A stretch of 64,000 bases of DNA from Mycocentrospora acerina (Eukaryota; Ascomycota; Dothideomycetes; Pleosporales): positions 400,840 to 464,839 of the forward strand of contig JAKUHH010000230.1 in NCBI GenBank assembly GCA_022701365.1, in the 5' to 3' direction. Made by a program: the position numbers and the translations under genes. Below, piece by piece: positions 1 through 12,054 of the stretch; position 1 is the stretch's first letter, and each line of letters starts with the position of its first letter. The notes under the pieces are model-generated. The model searched no databases. It saw only the letters and a program-made list of their open reading frames with translations, and was not told the origin of the DNA.

Positions 1-1202
1 ATCTGGAGTTCAGAAACTTATTTGATAGGTGTAGATACTGCGTTGGTCAAGCACAAGACAGTATTGGTGGATGTGAACTAGAAAGTAGAAAGAGACACAG
101 CGAATTTCCACACGGCATTTCATCAGTCTAGTCTTTTCGGCTAAGTATCGTTGAACTACAGTGGACATGTAGCAAAGAATCTTATTAGACGGATACATAG
201 ATGTATGCTCAAATGAGAGAAAGGATAGCTATAAACATTATGTAACATGAATTTTCACTCTCTAAGCATAAAGAGTGGGCAAATATAATGGATGTTAGGA
301 GCGAAAACGCTTACAATTTGTTAGCCATATATTTTATCCGATCGATTAGCCGGATCATGCAAGTACAAGAAAGAGCAGAATTCCTTTGAGATGTGTTCAT
401 GACAGCGAATGAGTACTAATTTACATGTTAAAGAGTGAAAGATTTGACTTTCAGATACACAGTTTATGGGACATATAATCGTCACATATTGGTTGTTCAT
501 CTCACCCTGGTTCAATGGAAAAGAACATGCCTAATGGCCTTAAAGTGAGATTATCAGGACGATCACCAATAAAAAAGAAACAAGATAGGATGAAGTTAAA
601 AAATCTGGTGGGAAATCAATTGGGCTAAAAATGAAATACGCTAAAAGCGTAATTAACAAATGTGTTTTAGAAACACATATTATACCTAAGATGTAATGAA
701 GACATTTTCTAAGAATGACCGAGTTTGTAGCTGCCTCCCTCACAGCACACCTAAACTGTGATTTGGTACTTTTTGCAAAGTAATGCGTTCTTTGTTGTGG
801 AAAACACAGAAATACAGTAATGCACAAACATATGCTCATTTTCGTGGTAAAACTATTAATTCTCTTTGAATTTTTTGACTTATGCTTCTTAGTTCCAAGA
901 TCGAAAATTCGAGGAGTAATTAGTGAAAGAAATCATATGCAGTTTCGAGCAGACATTTCTACACACATGCTAAACTAATCGATCAAAGCTCAATCTACAA
1001 GCAAATCCTACTCCAAGTAATGTGCGCGTCAGTATAATCAATTTAACTCCGTAAACTAGAAGACAGTGTAATGGACACTATCGCCGCACAAGAGCAGGCA
1101 CGGTGCCCTCTTCTACTGCAGCATTTCCCCAAGAGATCAATTTTGATAGCGAAAATCGGTTCTAATAGATCCACCAATGAAACTGGAAAGTGTTAATACG
1201 CG
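1..1202. other. AT-rich intergenic stretch, no gene seen
   Basis: The stretch is AT-rich. Only short ORFs of 60-100 codons are present, with no recognisable protein signature, no convincing splice pattern and no obvious repeat. I see no gene here; a distal gene end or UTR left of the window cannot be excluded. Confidence 0.5.
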
Positions 1203-1976
1203 CTACCTGAGCCATAATATACTACAAATCATTTGCATATAAGTAGTGGTCATGGTGTGCTTTCGCGCTTGGAAGGCCTCAACATGAGCTGCAGTATTGT
1301 GAGTTGGCATCCTTTTCACATGAAACCTGGATATTCTTACAATAAAGTGCAATGTCTCATTTCCTCCATATTTCCTCAAATCCAGCTCCACTTTCTTGGC
1401 CTCTTCAAATCCATGCCTCGCATACATGGGCGCTCCTACAGGACTCGCCTCAAGATATGCTTCTAAACCTGCTTCATCCGCTTTCCCGCAGCCCCAGCGT
1501 ACGAGCATACCGCCCGCCCCTCGTCTCTCATGGTTGGGGAGTGTAACTAGGGTATCGAGAACGTAGTATGGTCGCCTCCCCATGATGTCCTTCTTACCTG
1601 CGTTGAAGAGGTCATAAAGTCCTTTCACCAGCTCTGGGTCAGACTCATCATACGGCTCTGGAATCTTGAGGTCTTCTTCTACTTCTTCGTCTGTCCTCTC
1701 AGCTGCACCCTCCTTCTTGGGCTTTACGTGACGCCACCGTGCTCCAGCGATTATCTCTCCAGTGGAGGTATCAACACACTTAAGGTAGAGGACACTTTTG
1801 TTGATCACACCGCTTCGAATCTCCTCAGTAACTCTATCTAGAGTTTTTTGTGAGGGCTCGCCGCGAGAGTAGAGAATTTTGTTAACGGTAGAGCGGAAAA
1901 CTTCGTGTCGAATACGCATGTATTGCTGTGCTTCTTCGGGCTTCAGCAACGAGACCTGGAGCTTTGAATCCGGCAT
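1203..1976 (-). CDS. GNAT-family N-acetyltransferase
   Basis: Single-exon gene of 257 aa. The fold core is visible at about residues 135-200: a beta strand ending in YVLDTLVTLPNHERRGAGG, which is the acetyl-CoA pyrophosphate loop (R/Q-x-x-G-x-G/A type), then a helix, then EASPVGAPMYARHGFEE, the usual fungal GNAT motif B in which the substrate-side Tyr and the final strand follow. GNAT enzymes move an acetyl group from acetyl-CoA to an amine; the acceptor cannot be told from sequence. The first 60 residues are helical and match other fungal small-molecule-type GNATs. The last 40 residues, after the FIVRIS strand, look unstructured, so a missed 3' intron or a slightly shorter protein is possible. 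The gene lies tail-out toward the empty left edge and head-to-head with UTP18. Confidence 0.82.
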   Translation of the reverse strand: MPDSKLQVSLLKPEEAQQYMRIRHEVFRSTVNKILYSRGEPSQKTLDRVTEEIRSGVINKSVLYLKCVDTSTGEIIAGARWRHVKPKKEGAAERTDEEVEEDLKIPEPYDESDPELVKGLYDLFNAGKKDIMGRRPYYVLDTLVTLPNHERRGAGGMLVRWGCGKADEAGLEAYLEASPVGAPMYARHGFEEAKKVELDLRKYGGNETLHFIVRISRFHVKRMPTHNTAAHVEAFQARKHTMTTTYMQMICSILWLR

Positions 1977-2774
1977 TATGGAAAAAGTGATAATTCAGGA
2001 AGGAGAACGTTTAGGTGGATATCGTGATCGGTCCGAATGTTGTTGCAGATGACGCTGGTGTGTTGAAGAGGTAAGGGTGGTGTAGTGTCTTGTCGAATTC
2101 AAACGAGAAGGGGAGTTGACAGCGAGCAGGAGATTTAGAATGATAGCCTCCACGTATTCAAGTTGTGGATTGGGGGGGATGCTAGGGTTAGCCCTGACCT
2201 TATGTACTCGGAACTAGAGGTCGGAATCGGAGTAGCGGGTGACACATGAAGTCCGAAGGCAGGTGAATCGAAGGGATCCTCCAATGAGCGACAGTTGATA
2301 CCAGATCGACTGTCGTAAAGTGTCAAGTACAAGGCGTACTCGTGACAAGGGTGTCATGGGCGGCCAACTCCAGTAGATTCTGGGGAAGCCCGAGGACGGC
2401 TTCCTTCGGTTCAACATGGTCACGATGGTGGATGACGGGTCTGGGGTTGGTGAACGGGGAGTTCCCTGAGGTTGCCCGCAGTTCCAGCAGGCCGGTTCCC
2501 CTCCACCGGAATGGCTGGAAACTGCCTGCGGTCAACATGAATATATGGCTTTGCAGAGGATCGATTTTCCAAAATGCAGTTATTGTGAACTTCCTATTAT
2601 GGTAAGTACATAAAATCGTTGATCACGGACACTCGCTTGCCCTTGCCTCCGCAGCTAATGTGGGATGCTGGTCCACGCTAGCAGCATGGCCCTAGCGCTA
2701 AAAAAAAGTGCTCCTGCCTTTGTAGTTTTCGCGACTTGCCCGTCTGAAGCCGCATCTCATCACGCGCTGTCACA
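1977..2774. other. Divergent promoter region between GNAT and UTP18
   Basis: About 800 bp between two divergent starts. It contains short antisense ORFs of low credibility and one well-formed intron-like segment at 2602-2654, listed separately. No other gene seen. Confidence 0.5.
2602..2654 (+). other. Possible 5'UTR intron of UTP18
   Basis: The segment opens with GTAAGT and closes with a pyrimidine-rich run and GCAG, 53 nt in all, the same size class as the coding introns of this window. It ends 120 nt before the UTP18 start codon at 2775. This is a sequence pattern only; no transcript evidence. Confidence 0.35.
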
Positions 2775-4830
2775 ATGGCTCCGGTAGCAACAGTTCCCCA
2801 CAAGTCAAACGGCCACCGCCGGTACTTGCCTGAAGATGCCGCCAATTCTCCCAAATTCGAGCTCGACAATGATGGCAGCTATGCAGAGGCAGGAGCGCTG
2901 CAGAAGTTGAATGGACTGCAAGAGCCTGAGTGGGAAGGGTTTGGGGGAGAAGACGAGGAAAAAAGCAGCAAGGCCGACGAAGAGGATGACGCAAGCAGCG
3001 ACGCGGACAGCATTGTGATTGAACTGGAGCAAAAGAAGAAGGAAAAGATTGTTAAGCCAAAAGACGCAGAGGAGGAAGAGCTCGAGCGCATTATCTTTGG
3101 AGACTCGGCAGGTTTTAAGGAGGGTCTGGAATCCTTCTCGCTCAAGGGTACGGCAGGCGCATACGGAGACAGCTCAGACGAAGAGCAGGGCGAAGATGCA
3201 GACTTGGATAACGTCGCCGACCAGGATCTGTTCTTCTTCGATGCAGGGCCGGTCGCGGCGCCTGCTGGCTCGGTTGCCGTTACAAAGGCGCAAGATTCAG
3301 ACGACTCCGAAGACTCAGGCGACAAGCCCGCGTGGGAAGACAGCGATGACGAGCGGTTGGTGGTGAGCTTGGCGTCGGTGCCGCAGTTGAGGAAGCTCAG
3401 AGACACAGCCGAAGATGACCTTGTCAACGGCAAGGAATATGCGCGCAGGCTAAGGAAGCAGTTTGAGAGGCTTTACCCCACACCAGAATGGGCAATCCAC
3501 GCGACAGGCAAGGCAAACAAGAAGCGCAGACGCACCATCAACGATGACGACGACAGCGGTGAAGAGTCTGCGAGCGATATGGATGTCGACGAGGAAGATC
3601 TGTCCACACAGCCTCTCGCAAGATTGCTAAAGGACGCTGATATTCTTTCGCGCAATGCAAGAGGTCCTGCGAAGAGAAGAAAGCTACAGGCTGGCACAAT
3701 CGATATCCAGAGACTGAAGGATGTCTCCAAGGCAGGCCCTGTAAGCATCACACCATCTGTTGACTTTGAGAACCCTGCTGACATGTGCGAAATAGTCTGC
3801 TATTACTTCTCTATCCTTTCACCCTGCGTTCCCGCTTCTCCTATCCTCCGGTCCCAGCTCGACGCTCCATCTCTACCACGTCAATCCCAATCCTCCACAT
3901 CCCAATCCCCTTCTTACGTCGCTGCACATCAAACGCACACCTCTTACTACGACCGCCTTTCATCCCTCGGTATCAGATTCTCGAATCTTTCTGAGCGCGC
4001 GTCGCCGCTACTTCCACGTTTGGAACATTGCAACAGGGAGAGTCGAGAAGGTTTCACGTGTCTATGGTCACCAACACGAACAGCGCACCATGGAGTACTT
4101 CTCTCTTTCACCAAATGGAAAGCACATGGCGTTACGAGGCTCTTCGAGAAAGGGCGGTGGTGTGATCAACATCCTCGATGCCAAGACACTCCAATGGGTT
4201 ACCCAAGCCCGTATTGAATCGCGAGGTGGTGTTGCAGACTTTGTATGGTGGGGTGATGGAACAGGCCTAAGCATAGCTGGAAAGAACGGAGAGATCACTG
4301 AATGGAGCGTTGAGCAGGGTGTTATTGGAAGATGGAATGATGAAGGTGCTGTTGGCACTACAGTTATAGCTCTTGGTGGCAAGAGTGGAAGGGGTGAATG
4401 GATTGGTGGAGATCGTTGGGTTGCAGTTGGAAGCTCGTCTGGCGTCGTCAACATCTACGACCGGAGAGCATGGAGTGAAAACGACCCATCCGTTAACAGC
4501 ACAACGGCCTCAAACAACGGCATACCAAAGGCACCCAAACCGTTACGCGCTTTGCAGAACCTTATCACACCAATTTCGCACTTGACGTTTTCGCCGGATG
4601 GGCAAGTCTTGGCAATGGCGAGTCGATGGAAGAACAATGCTATGAGGTTAGTGCATCTGCCTTCGGCTACAGTATTCAAGAACTGGCCAACAGAAAAAAC
4701 TCCACTCGGAAGGATCACATCTGTCGCCTGGGGTAGGCCGTCGGAAGAGGAGGAGCGAGAGGGCAGTCTGGCGCTTGTGGCTGTAGCCAACGAAACCGGT
4801 CATATCAGAATGTGGGAGGTGCGAGCTTAA
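2775..4830 (+). CDS. UTP18: U3 snoRNP protein Utp18 (WD40)
   Basis: Two exons, 2775-3740 and 3796-4830, joined in frame across a 55-nt GT-AG intron, give 666 aa. Residues 1-320 are acidic and Ser-rich with Lys/Arg clusters (KKRRR, KRRK), as in yeast and animal Utp18. After the RLKDV...AG segment the intron falls just before SAITSLSFHP, the first beta-propeller blade; the remaining 345 residues hold the WD repeats, including RRRYFHVWNIATGRVEKV and FSPDGQVLAMASRW. Utp18 is part of the UtpB module of the small-subunit processome, which processes pre-18S rRNA in the nucleolus. Without splicing the frame runs on to a false 480-aa product, so the intron decides the annotation. Length and domain order fit the family. 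Confidence 0.93.
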
Positions 4831-5320
4831 TGTCTGTTTGAACATGAGGCATAGCTAGTTGTTATCCCAACGCTTAGCGGTACCATAATACGGGAGGTTC
4901 GCACTTCTCATCGTGGTCACTTCGTCATCTACTTTTAAATCTTACAACTTTCTTCCCTGACTTATTACTCAAGCGGTCGCGTTGACTGCTTTCGACTGCC
5001 TACCCGTCAGGCTACACTGCCGCCGTGCAGGAGCGATTGTAGCCGTCCGAGCTCAGCAAAACATGTTTTCTGCAAACTTTGTTCCAGCCTGGTTGCACTC
5101 TCTTCAGCAATGTAATCTATGCCTGCCATTTGTCTGCACACAAATCATGGAAAGAGAACTTCTTCCAATTGAAAATAGTTGAGGTGACTTCCTCATAGTC
5201 AATTTGCCTTTACCAGCACATCCACTCATACAGCCACCGCAATTTTTTGCATAGCAATTTTCTTTGACGGACATGTCCTTGTAGCTGCATCGTAATCACA
5301 TCATCTCTTCATCTCTCAAT
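4831..5320. other. Intergenic, 3' end of UTP18 and 5' region of next gene
   Basis: About 490 bp between two plus-strand genes. No RNA gene, repeat or convincing small ORF seen. It should hold the UTP18 terminator and the promoter of the following membrane-protein gene. Confidence 0.5.
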
Positions 5321-8029
5321 ATGGGAAAACAAAAGAAGAACAACCGAAACAAGAAAGGGAAGGCTTCACTTACAAGCCATCAAAATATGCACGAACTCCA
5401 CGAACATCTTCTAGTCAATCCTGGTACGGAATCATCGGCGAACTCCACCAGTAAATCAACAACGCCAAATCTTCGCCTCACTGATGGCTCTAGGTCATTA
5501 TCGCTACCTGATATTTCCGTGGACGAAGCAGAAGAAAAATTTATGCCTACGGGGAAACGAGACTCAGTGATATCCAGCAGCTGGGAAAGTTCTGGACACA
5601 AGAACACCCCAAAAGCGAGGCTAGTACGCCGATGTCGGTGGTTGAGAACACGACCTTTTATTTGGTGGCCGTGTCGTACATTCAAATGGATACGTGACTT
5701 TGTAGCAGCTTTCTTTCGGGCTGCCCGCGGCCCTGGAGGAGGGGATGTAAGGTTGAGCGTTGGCATGGCCGCCATAGCGATATTAGCGGGCTATATCACC
5801 ATGGAGATTATGTTCGGGATAGTTGCATTCGCCGCCGCGCAAGAAGCTGCTTTCGATACCAACTGCAGCGCCGTGTATATCACAGCTCCAGATCATTTCA
5901 TCCCTAACTCTCTTGTTGACACTAGGCCGTCGAATGCAGTACGGGGCACATGTTCTTTCTCAGTGACCAATGGAGGTACAGAACGATTCAGCAGCATCGC
6001 TCTGCCAATCTATCCATATACTTCGACAACAGTGGCGAGTACTCTAGCCGGAGTTCAAACATTTACCACCGGCAGCACCTTGGCGGTAAATTTACTGTCA
6101 GTGACTAGACTTGGCGACTCTGCAGGTTATTCGCTGAGCTCAAAGGTACTAGAATCTATGAGTGGCCTTCCTCTGTCTGTTGCTTTTAGCGAAGTTCTAC
6201 CAGCCAACCCAAGCGTTTCAACGACTCTCGCAAACACTCTACGAGGCGATTGGAGTAGGACGGTCATCAGTACGTTCACTAGTACTACTGATGAGGTGTC
6301 TCTCAAATCATCAACAAATCTTGGACTGTCTCCGATCTTATCTGCAACGTTCTTCTCTGTTTTCCCTAGAATTCCGGCCTTTCAGACCACAATTGCTAGT
6401 GTAATATCTGGGGGAGCTATTTCCACTGCTACTAGTATTCCAACTACTACGGCCAATCAATTGACCTCGCCGACTTCAATTAGTATTGCTCTCCCTACAG
6501 TCTCGAGTATCCTGTTCACGATTGTGAATACACTACCTAGCGGGCAGACAACATCATCTTTGATCGCGCCTTTGACGACCGTCGGTATTATTTCTTCTTT
6601 GCCAGCATCACCAAGTTTCACCAGCTGCTCTGGAGCTGCTGCTTTGCTGAATTCGGGTCTATACACGACCGCTACAAACGACGCATTTACAGTATCACTA
6701 CGAAATCCCTCTACAGAGATCAGTGCGCTGTCTACTAGTAGCATTGAGTCGTTGTCTGTGCCGACCATGAAACAAAGTGCACCAGGACTTGGAATTACAT
6801 TCACCTTGACATCTACGAAGACAATTGTGTCAAGTACAGATACAGTCCCCAGCTTTACTTTTTTCTCAAGTCTACCGGCGTCAAATCTGGACAGATTTCC
6901 AGCTACCAAGAGCACACGTTTGCCGTTATTTTCTCAGATTCAAGGCATCTCGGACTCTACTCCCCTTCCCTCGATTCTGAGTGGGCCAAACCTTGTCGCA
7001 ACTTTTTCAACTACGAGGAGTCGTCGCCCAATCTCTTCTTTCTCAACGCCTAGTTCTCCTATATCTAGTAACGAAGCCAATTCAATTTTTCAAGCTCGTC
7101 GTCTTATGACGAAAGTGATTGCGTATAGGGACACGTCAGTCAGATTTATTTTTCCATCGCCAACGATCAAAACGACAGTATCATATTGGACGGGGGTGTA
7201 CCCCACAGTAACAGGGCCTTTGCCATCAGACCTACAAAAGATATCTCCGACGACGAGAACAGGTCGTCAAACAGCGATGTCAGAGCTGCCCTCGTTTGAG
7301 CTATTCAAGTCAGCGCCAACGAGTTTTAGGACGGTGGTGACTACTCTCGTACGAGAGACGGCAACGTCCATTGAAACGGATACTGTAGCTGTCGCTCAAC
7401 CCACGTTGTGCGGAGAATCCGGCAACTTTACACTTGGCTTTGATGATTCCGTTGTTGGGCCACAGGGCAATAGCTTGCTGTTTGCGGACGGGATGAAGAA
7501 TCCGTACCACCATCTCTTCTATGCCAATGGATTTGCCGCTGTACCTGACAAGTGGGAGCCATACCCAGCAGTGTCACAGCCCAATGTTGCAATGGTTTTG
7601 CCACTCACAGGGCGCCTCTTGCCGAATGCGCCGTTTGCAGGCACACTCTTGCCTGGGGAGCTTGGCGCAGGACCGCGTGCTTCGGTTAGTGCATACTGGT
7701 TCAATGCGTATTCTGGGTTTTTTGGCTGTGCCCTGAGTGGTGTTTCGCCATGCACACTCCGCATATCTGGATATCGTTACGACGCTGTGCTCAAGCAAGA
7801 AGTGGTTGTTGCAGAGCAGAACACGACAATACCAGCGTGCTGGGGCTACATCAACTGTCGGTTGGTACAGGTTTTGTTCAACGACAAATTCAGAGCGCTG
7901 TCTGGCATTCAGTTCAACGCCTACACATATAACCTTGGCATACCGCAGGTGCATGTAATGGACGATTTGCAGATGGAGTGGTACAATAACACGTGTTCGG
8001 CAGGCATACTGAGGATCGGGCATACCTAG
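5321..8029 (+). CDS. Large mucin-like single-pass membrane protein
   Basis: One uninterrupted 902-codon frame. Residues 1-125 are hydrophilic and Lys-rich at the start (GKQKKNNRNKKGK), then comes an Arg-rich patch and one strong membrane segment at about 146-170 (MAAIAILAGYITMEIMFGIVAF). With the positive charges on its N side this predicts a type II protein with the long C-terminal part outside the cell. Residues about 220-680 are very rich in Ser and Thr, typical of O-mannosylated stalks. The last 200 residues, from LCGESGNFTLGFDD, form a compact Cys-containing domain with repeated aromatic and Gly positions that looks like a beta-sandwich, a layout shared by many uncharacterised Pleosporalean surface proteins. 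No enzyme motif seen. A role at the cell wall is inference. Confidence 0.8.
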   Translation: MGKQKKNNRNKKGKASLTSHQNMHELHEHLLVNPGTESSANSTSKSTTPNLRLTDGSRSLSLPDISVDEAEEKFMPTGKRDSVISSSWESSGHKNTPKARLVRRCRWLRTRPFIWWPCRTFKWIRDFVAAFFRAARGPGGGDVRLSVGMAAIAILAGYITMEIMFGIVAFAAAQEAAFDTNCSAVYITAPDHFIPNSLVDTRPSNAVRGTCSFSVTNGGTERFSSIALPIYPYTSTTVASTLAGVQTFTTGSTLAVNLLSVTRLGDSAGYSLSSKVLESMSGLPLSVAFSEVLPANPSVSTTLANTLRGDWSRTVISTFTSTTDEVSLKSSTNLGLSPILSATFFSVFPRIPAFQTTIASVISGGAISTATSIPTTTANQLTSPTSISIALPTVSSILFTIVNTLPSGQTTSSLIAPLTTVGIISSLPASPSFTSCSGAAALLNSGLYTTATNDAFTVSLRNPSTEISALSTSSIESLSVPTMKQSAPGLGITFTLTSTKTIVSSTDTVPSFTFFSSLPASNLDRFPATKSTRLPLFSQIQGISDSTPLPSILSGPNLVATFSTTRSRRPISSFSTPSSPISSNEANSIFQARRLMTKVIAYRDTSVRFIFPSPTIKTTVSYWTGVYPTVTGPLPSDLQKISPTTRTGRQTAMSELPSFELFKSAPTSFRTVVTTLVRETATSIETDTVAVAQPTLCGESGNFTLGFDDSVVGPQGNSLLFADGMKNPYHHLFYANGFAAVPDKWEPYPAVSQPNVAMVLPLTGRLLPNAPFAGTLLPGELGAGPRASVSAYWFNAYSGFFGCALSGVSPCTLRISGYRYDAVLKQEVVVAEQNTTIPACWGYINCRLVQVLFNDKFRALSGIQFNAYTYNLGIPQVHVMDDLQMEWYNNTCSAGILRIGHT

Positions 8030-8957
8030 CTTGATTCAGGGGGTAGACGGGACTCTTGATTACTAGGTTGAGGGTTCGTATTGCCTGGGAAAGCAGCTTT
8101 TGCCATGTTTTGTTGCTGTTGCAGGGTATAGTTTAAAGGGTTGGTTTCTAGAAGTGGCATGGAACGCCAGGAATCAACAAGTATCAAGCCTCAAGGTTCA
8201 AGCTTCCAGCTCGTCAAGCCAAGGTCACTCGCTGCACACGTGCCGGAGCAGTGTACCTGCCATTTCTGCAGATGACCGGGCGGCTCCGACTCAGATGACT
8301 TTGTGATGGCTGCGTGTGAAGCTTGAAGACGAGGCGGAGGGGTTTGGTTGGCTAGGGCGTGTTTGGTAGACTTTGTAAGCAAGACATGTGTCTCAGTTGG
8401 CAGGGGCCCTGTGATGCAATGCAGGCGACTTTGACGCGTCGACGGGCAGGAAACGACGCGTTTGGCACGTTTGCAGTCGGCGATTGCGCCTTGTTCATCG
8501 GCGCCGTCTGCCTTTTTCGTCTGCGTCGTCTGCCTCGGGGATCCCCACATGATGGGCTTGGCCGGGTGACGCAAGACGGCGGGCTCTTAAGGCCGTTGTG
8601 CTTAAGGCCGTGGCATTGATACAACTAGCAGGCAGCGCGTCTTCGAGGGCGTCCATAGGCCTTCTTCCTGCCTTTGTCTGCAGCCCTTGTTCTCAGCCTC
8701 GCCCGCCGGCCAGCACGTCTTGTTTCGCTGCCGCCATTTGGCCGGACGCTCGCCAGTGTCGCATGCTCAGTCGCGCCGAGAGCGATTCCTTGCTTGCGGG
8801 CTAGGCCGAGGGCAGGCTAGTGTTTTCTCTGCCGCCTTGCGCCTGGTGATAGTGGGCTCTGCTCTGGAGAGATAGATATCACGCGGACGCCCTCGACCGT
8901 CGCCGCGAAGCCGTGCCGTCTGCAAAGCCCGCAAGACCTCGCGCTAGCACAGCCATC
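8030..8957. other. Long GC-rich leader and promoter of the CCCH gene
   Basis: About 930 bp with no credible gene. The right half is GC-rich and leads straight into the CCCH start codon, so part of it is probably 5'UTR. The ORFs on either strand show no family signature. Confidence 0.5.
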
Positions 8958-11074
8958 ATGAGCATTGCGTTTGCGGCGCCTGCCAGTGGCCCGCACGACG
9001 TCGCAGCCAACCCCCACCACGACGCTCCCCCACCACAGCACCGCGGACCCTTCTCTCACCAGGAGCTCCCGCCCAACCTGTCCTACACGCCCGACGCGCC
9101 GCACATTGCCCGCCAGCCCTCGCGCGACATCCGCAACCAGCCTGCGAACGGCGGCATGGCAGGAGCAAACAGCAACGGGCCTGTGCCGGTGCCCAGCGGG
9201 CCGCATGGGCGCATGAGCAACGGCCACGGCCACGGCCACGCTCCAGCAGCAAACCTGCGCGACCTGGGCTTTGGCGGCCCGCGCAGCCCCCCCAACAACA
9301 AGAGTAGGCGCCGTGCACACTCTGCTGCCGTGCCGACAGCTGCTGACGGCGACAGACACCTCCCACGTCCCCTGCAAATTCTACCGGCAAGGCGCCTGCC
9401 AGGCCGGCAAGGCCTGTCCGTTTCTGCACTCGGACGAGCCGCTGACGGAGCGCGCGCCCTGCAAGTACTTCACAAAGGTAAGGCCTGCGCCTGCACCTGC
9501 GCCTGCGCACACTCGAGCCCGAGCCGGCAACCCGCTGACCAGTCCAGGGCAACTGCAAGTTTGGCCACAAGTGCGCGCTCGCCCACATCCTCCCCAACGG
9601 CCATGTCGTCAATGGGCGCAACATGGGCGGCCACTTTGGTCGCATGAACATCCCCCACAACCTCGAGCCGCCCATGAACAGCTCGCTGCTCACCATGCAG
9701 GCACACATGGCCCCGATGCAGCCCGGCTACCCGTACCCCATGCAGGACGAGCCCTACGCGTCCCAGAAGACCCAGTACGACATGATCCCCACCATCGACA
9801 CCACCTTCTCGTCCCACCCGGGCTCCAACTACGGCTCCCCGCCCAACGAGAACGGCCGGCTACCCATGTCTCCCGTCCAAAAGGGCCTTGGTGTCATGGA
9901 CGTACCACTCCCTGCCTCCTTTGACAGCCAGGGCATCTCGCACATTGCGCGGTACGGTGCTATTGCCTCGTCTGTACCCGCCAAGTTTCTCGCTACCTCG
10001 CCGCCCTCGTCGTATCAAGCCGACTCGTCTGCAGCACTCCGCAATCTACACGACTCGGCGTTTGGAGATGGTTCTCGAAGCAGGGCTGCAGTGCTGGGTT
10101 CTTCCCCGCCTGACTCAATGGGCCAAGCTGTTGGCCGTAGAATGCTGCATTCTGAATTGGCCGCGAATCGCTCTCGGGGCACCTTGTCCTCCAGCGTTGG
10201 TGCGCGCCCGGCCTACAAGGACGAAGAGTGGGACGATACAGATATGATTGGCAAGTTTGAGGAAGACATGCTGCCAAATTCGCTCAGTGATCTCCTCACT
10301 CCTCAAGAGAAGATGCGCCGCTTTTCCCGCGACCACGGCGACAACGATGGCAACTCTTTGTCTAATCGCGCATCATTCTCCAGATTAGGGGCATCGCCAA
10401 CAACATCAGACATGAAGATTGGGTCGCCTGGTGGATTTTCAGCGTCTCCATCGCGGTTCCAGTCTCTTTGGGGCAAGTCACGTCCTGCACCCGACGCAGG
10501 ATACGAACCAAGCTCATTACCGGGAGCGTCCGCCTTTGGTCACGTCGGTTCGCCGCTCCGTAACTCAAGCCTCCACCCCGGAGCCAGTCCGTCTTTGCGC
10601 GCCATGAACCGATCAGCTTCTGGAGATACGAGCTCGTACCTTTCCTCGCCTCCTCGCCAAGCCTCGATGAGCATGATCAGTCAGCAACTGCAGCGAACTC
10701 GCATATCAACACGTGAAGAGGCTAGTCTAACGAGCAACCCAGTCCACCCTGGCATCAATCGTGTAACATCAGGCTCAAGCATTGGAGGCGCCGGCGCCCG
10801 CCTCGGCATCGATCGCGCTGTGAGCAGCAGCAGCATCAGCCGCGAAAGAATCGAGGAAGAGCAGGGCTTGTTTAGCATGGAAGAGGAGGAGGACCTTGCC
10901 AAGGGCAAAGATGGCGCGTCTACTTCCTCCAGCACAAGCAACAAACGCCTTAGTGGTTTATCCTGGGGGAGTGGTGGAAAGGGCAGCCCGAATCTGGCCC
11001 CTGTGGGTGGTCACCGTACTACCGGATCCTCCGGTCTCGGACGCGAAACCGGACCATGGGGAAGCAATGCATAG
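8958..11074 (+). CDS. Tandem CCCH zinc-finger protein
   Basis: Three exons, 8958-9303, 9356-9477 and 9548-11074, give 664 aa. The two introns (52 and 70 nt) flank a short exon that carries the first finger and the start of the second. Finger 1 is CKFYRQGACQAGKACPFLH (C122, C130, C136, H140) and finger 2 is CKYFTKGNCKFGHKCALAH (C151, C159, C165, H169), both C-x7-C-x5-C-x3-H. The second finger is split by the second intron, which confirms it. The rest is Ser/Pro/Gly-rich and disordered, with a Glu-rich patch near 590. Such fingers bind RNA; yeast Lee1 has the nearest arrangement I know, but orthology is not shown. The Met in ACAGCCATCATGAGC was chosen as start; an upstream in-frame Met at 8913 is possible. 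Confidence 0.88.
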
Positions 11075-12054
11075 ATTTGCTCGACACACCTGACGGCAAC
11101 GACGTACAACATTTGCATGACTGATGCACAGCCGGTTTTCGACTACAACAAGCCCAAGCGATTTAACACGAAATCTATCCACTGCATCTTCGACTTGCCC
11201 TATATTTTTTCCAGCAGCATGTTCACGGCGATGACAACAACAAAAATTGGCATTTCTTTGATCTCAACGGTGGTACGAAAAGCCCAGCCGCTTCGGCAAC
11301 TTGCATACTGGGCGCCCCTCTCCTTTGACATACTCTAACCTTTTATCTCAACGGCACATGCGCACGGATATGGAAAAGCTTTTGGCTTCGACTTTATGCT
11401 CTACGGCATATGTGGCGCGTCTTTGTATTTTTCCCTGCCTTTCTTTCAACACGATGCACAAGGGCTTTTTGCGTTTCTGCCCCAAGTAAAACGGAGTTTT
11501 TTATTTATTCTTCCTTCCAGTTCGGGTCGGTGATTTTCTGTTTAGATTAGGGAGTTTTGCTGGAACCGGGTAATTACGAGAGCACGAATGAGCATGTGTA
11601 AATTCTTCCGTGGAAGACATGTATTTGGTAGCTATATGAGGGTATTTATGGGGAAAAGACATTCTTCACTATGTATGCCGTTTTTTTACACGACGTGATT
11701 TGTCCGCATGGAGAGATGGCTAACCTTGAACGTGAGTCGATCGATGTAAGCTCAACCATTGACTTTTTTTCTTTCCCCCCCCCCCCCAAGAACTATGCTC
11801 TTTGACAATAATGGGGCACGCTGGAATGAAAGGAATAGACTCGAGTGGGAAGTAGGGTGACCTAATGTGCGTACGTCCAGGTCTGCACCTTGGATCCGAG
11901 CGCACATACATCCAAATCAGAATTAAAGTATCACGAGGCTTGATGGCCTTGTTCCAGACTGAATCAAACCAGGTATTTGCGGGTATGGAAGAGGATCTTC
12001 CCCCCTGAGGATATGCAGCCAAAGGCTTGAATCTAACAACACACTACTTCCAGC
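11075..12054. other. Convergent 3' intergenic region with poly-C tract
   Basis: About 980 bp between the 3' ends of two convergent genes. It is T-rich with several TATTTAT-like stretches suited to 3' ends. A run of seven T, CTTT, then 13 C lies at 11764-11787. No gene seen. Confidence 0.5.
11764..11787. repeat. Homopyrimidine tract ending in 13 C
   Basis: A pure pyrimidine run, T7-CTTT-C13, lies in a convergent 3' region. Such runs are prone to length error in sequencing and can form unusual DNA structure. Confidence 0.8.

Noticed and set aside
2879..3433. 184-codon minus ORF, Ser-rich
   Set aside because: Mirror of the acidic Utp18 N-terminus; Ser runs come from antisense of Asp/Glu codons.
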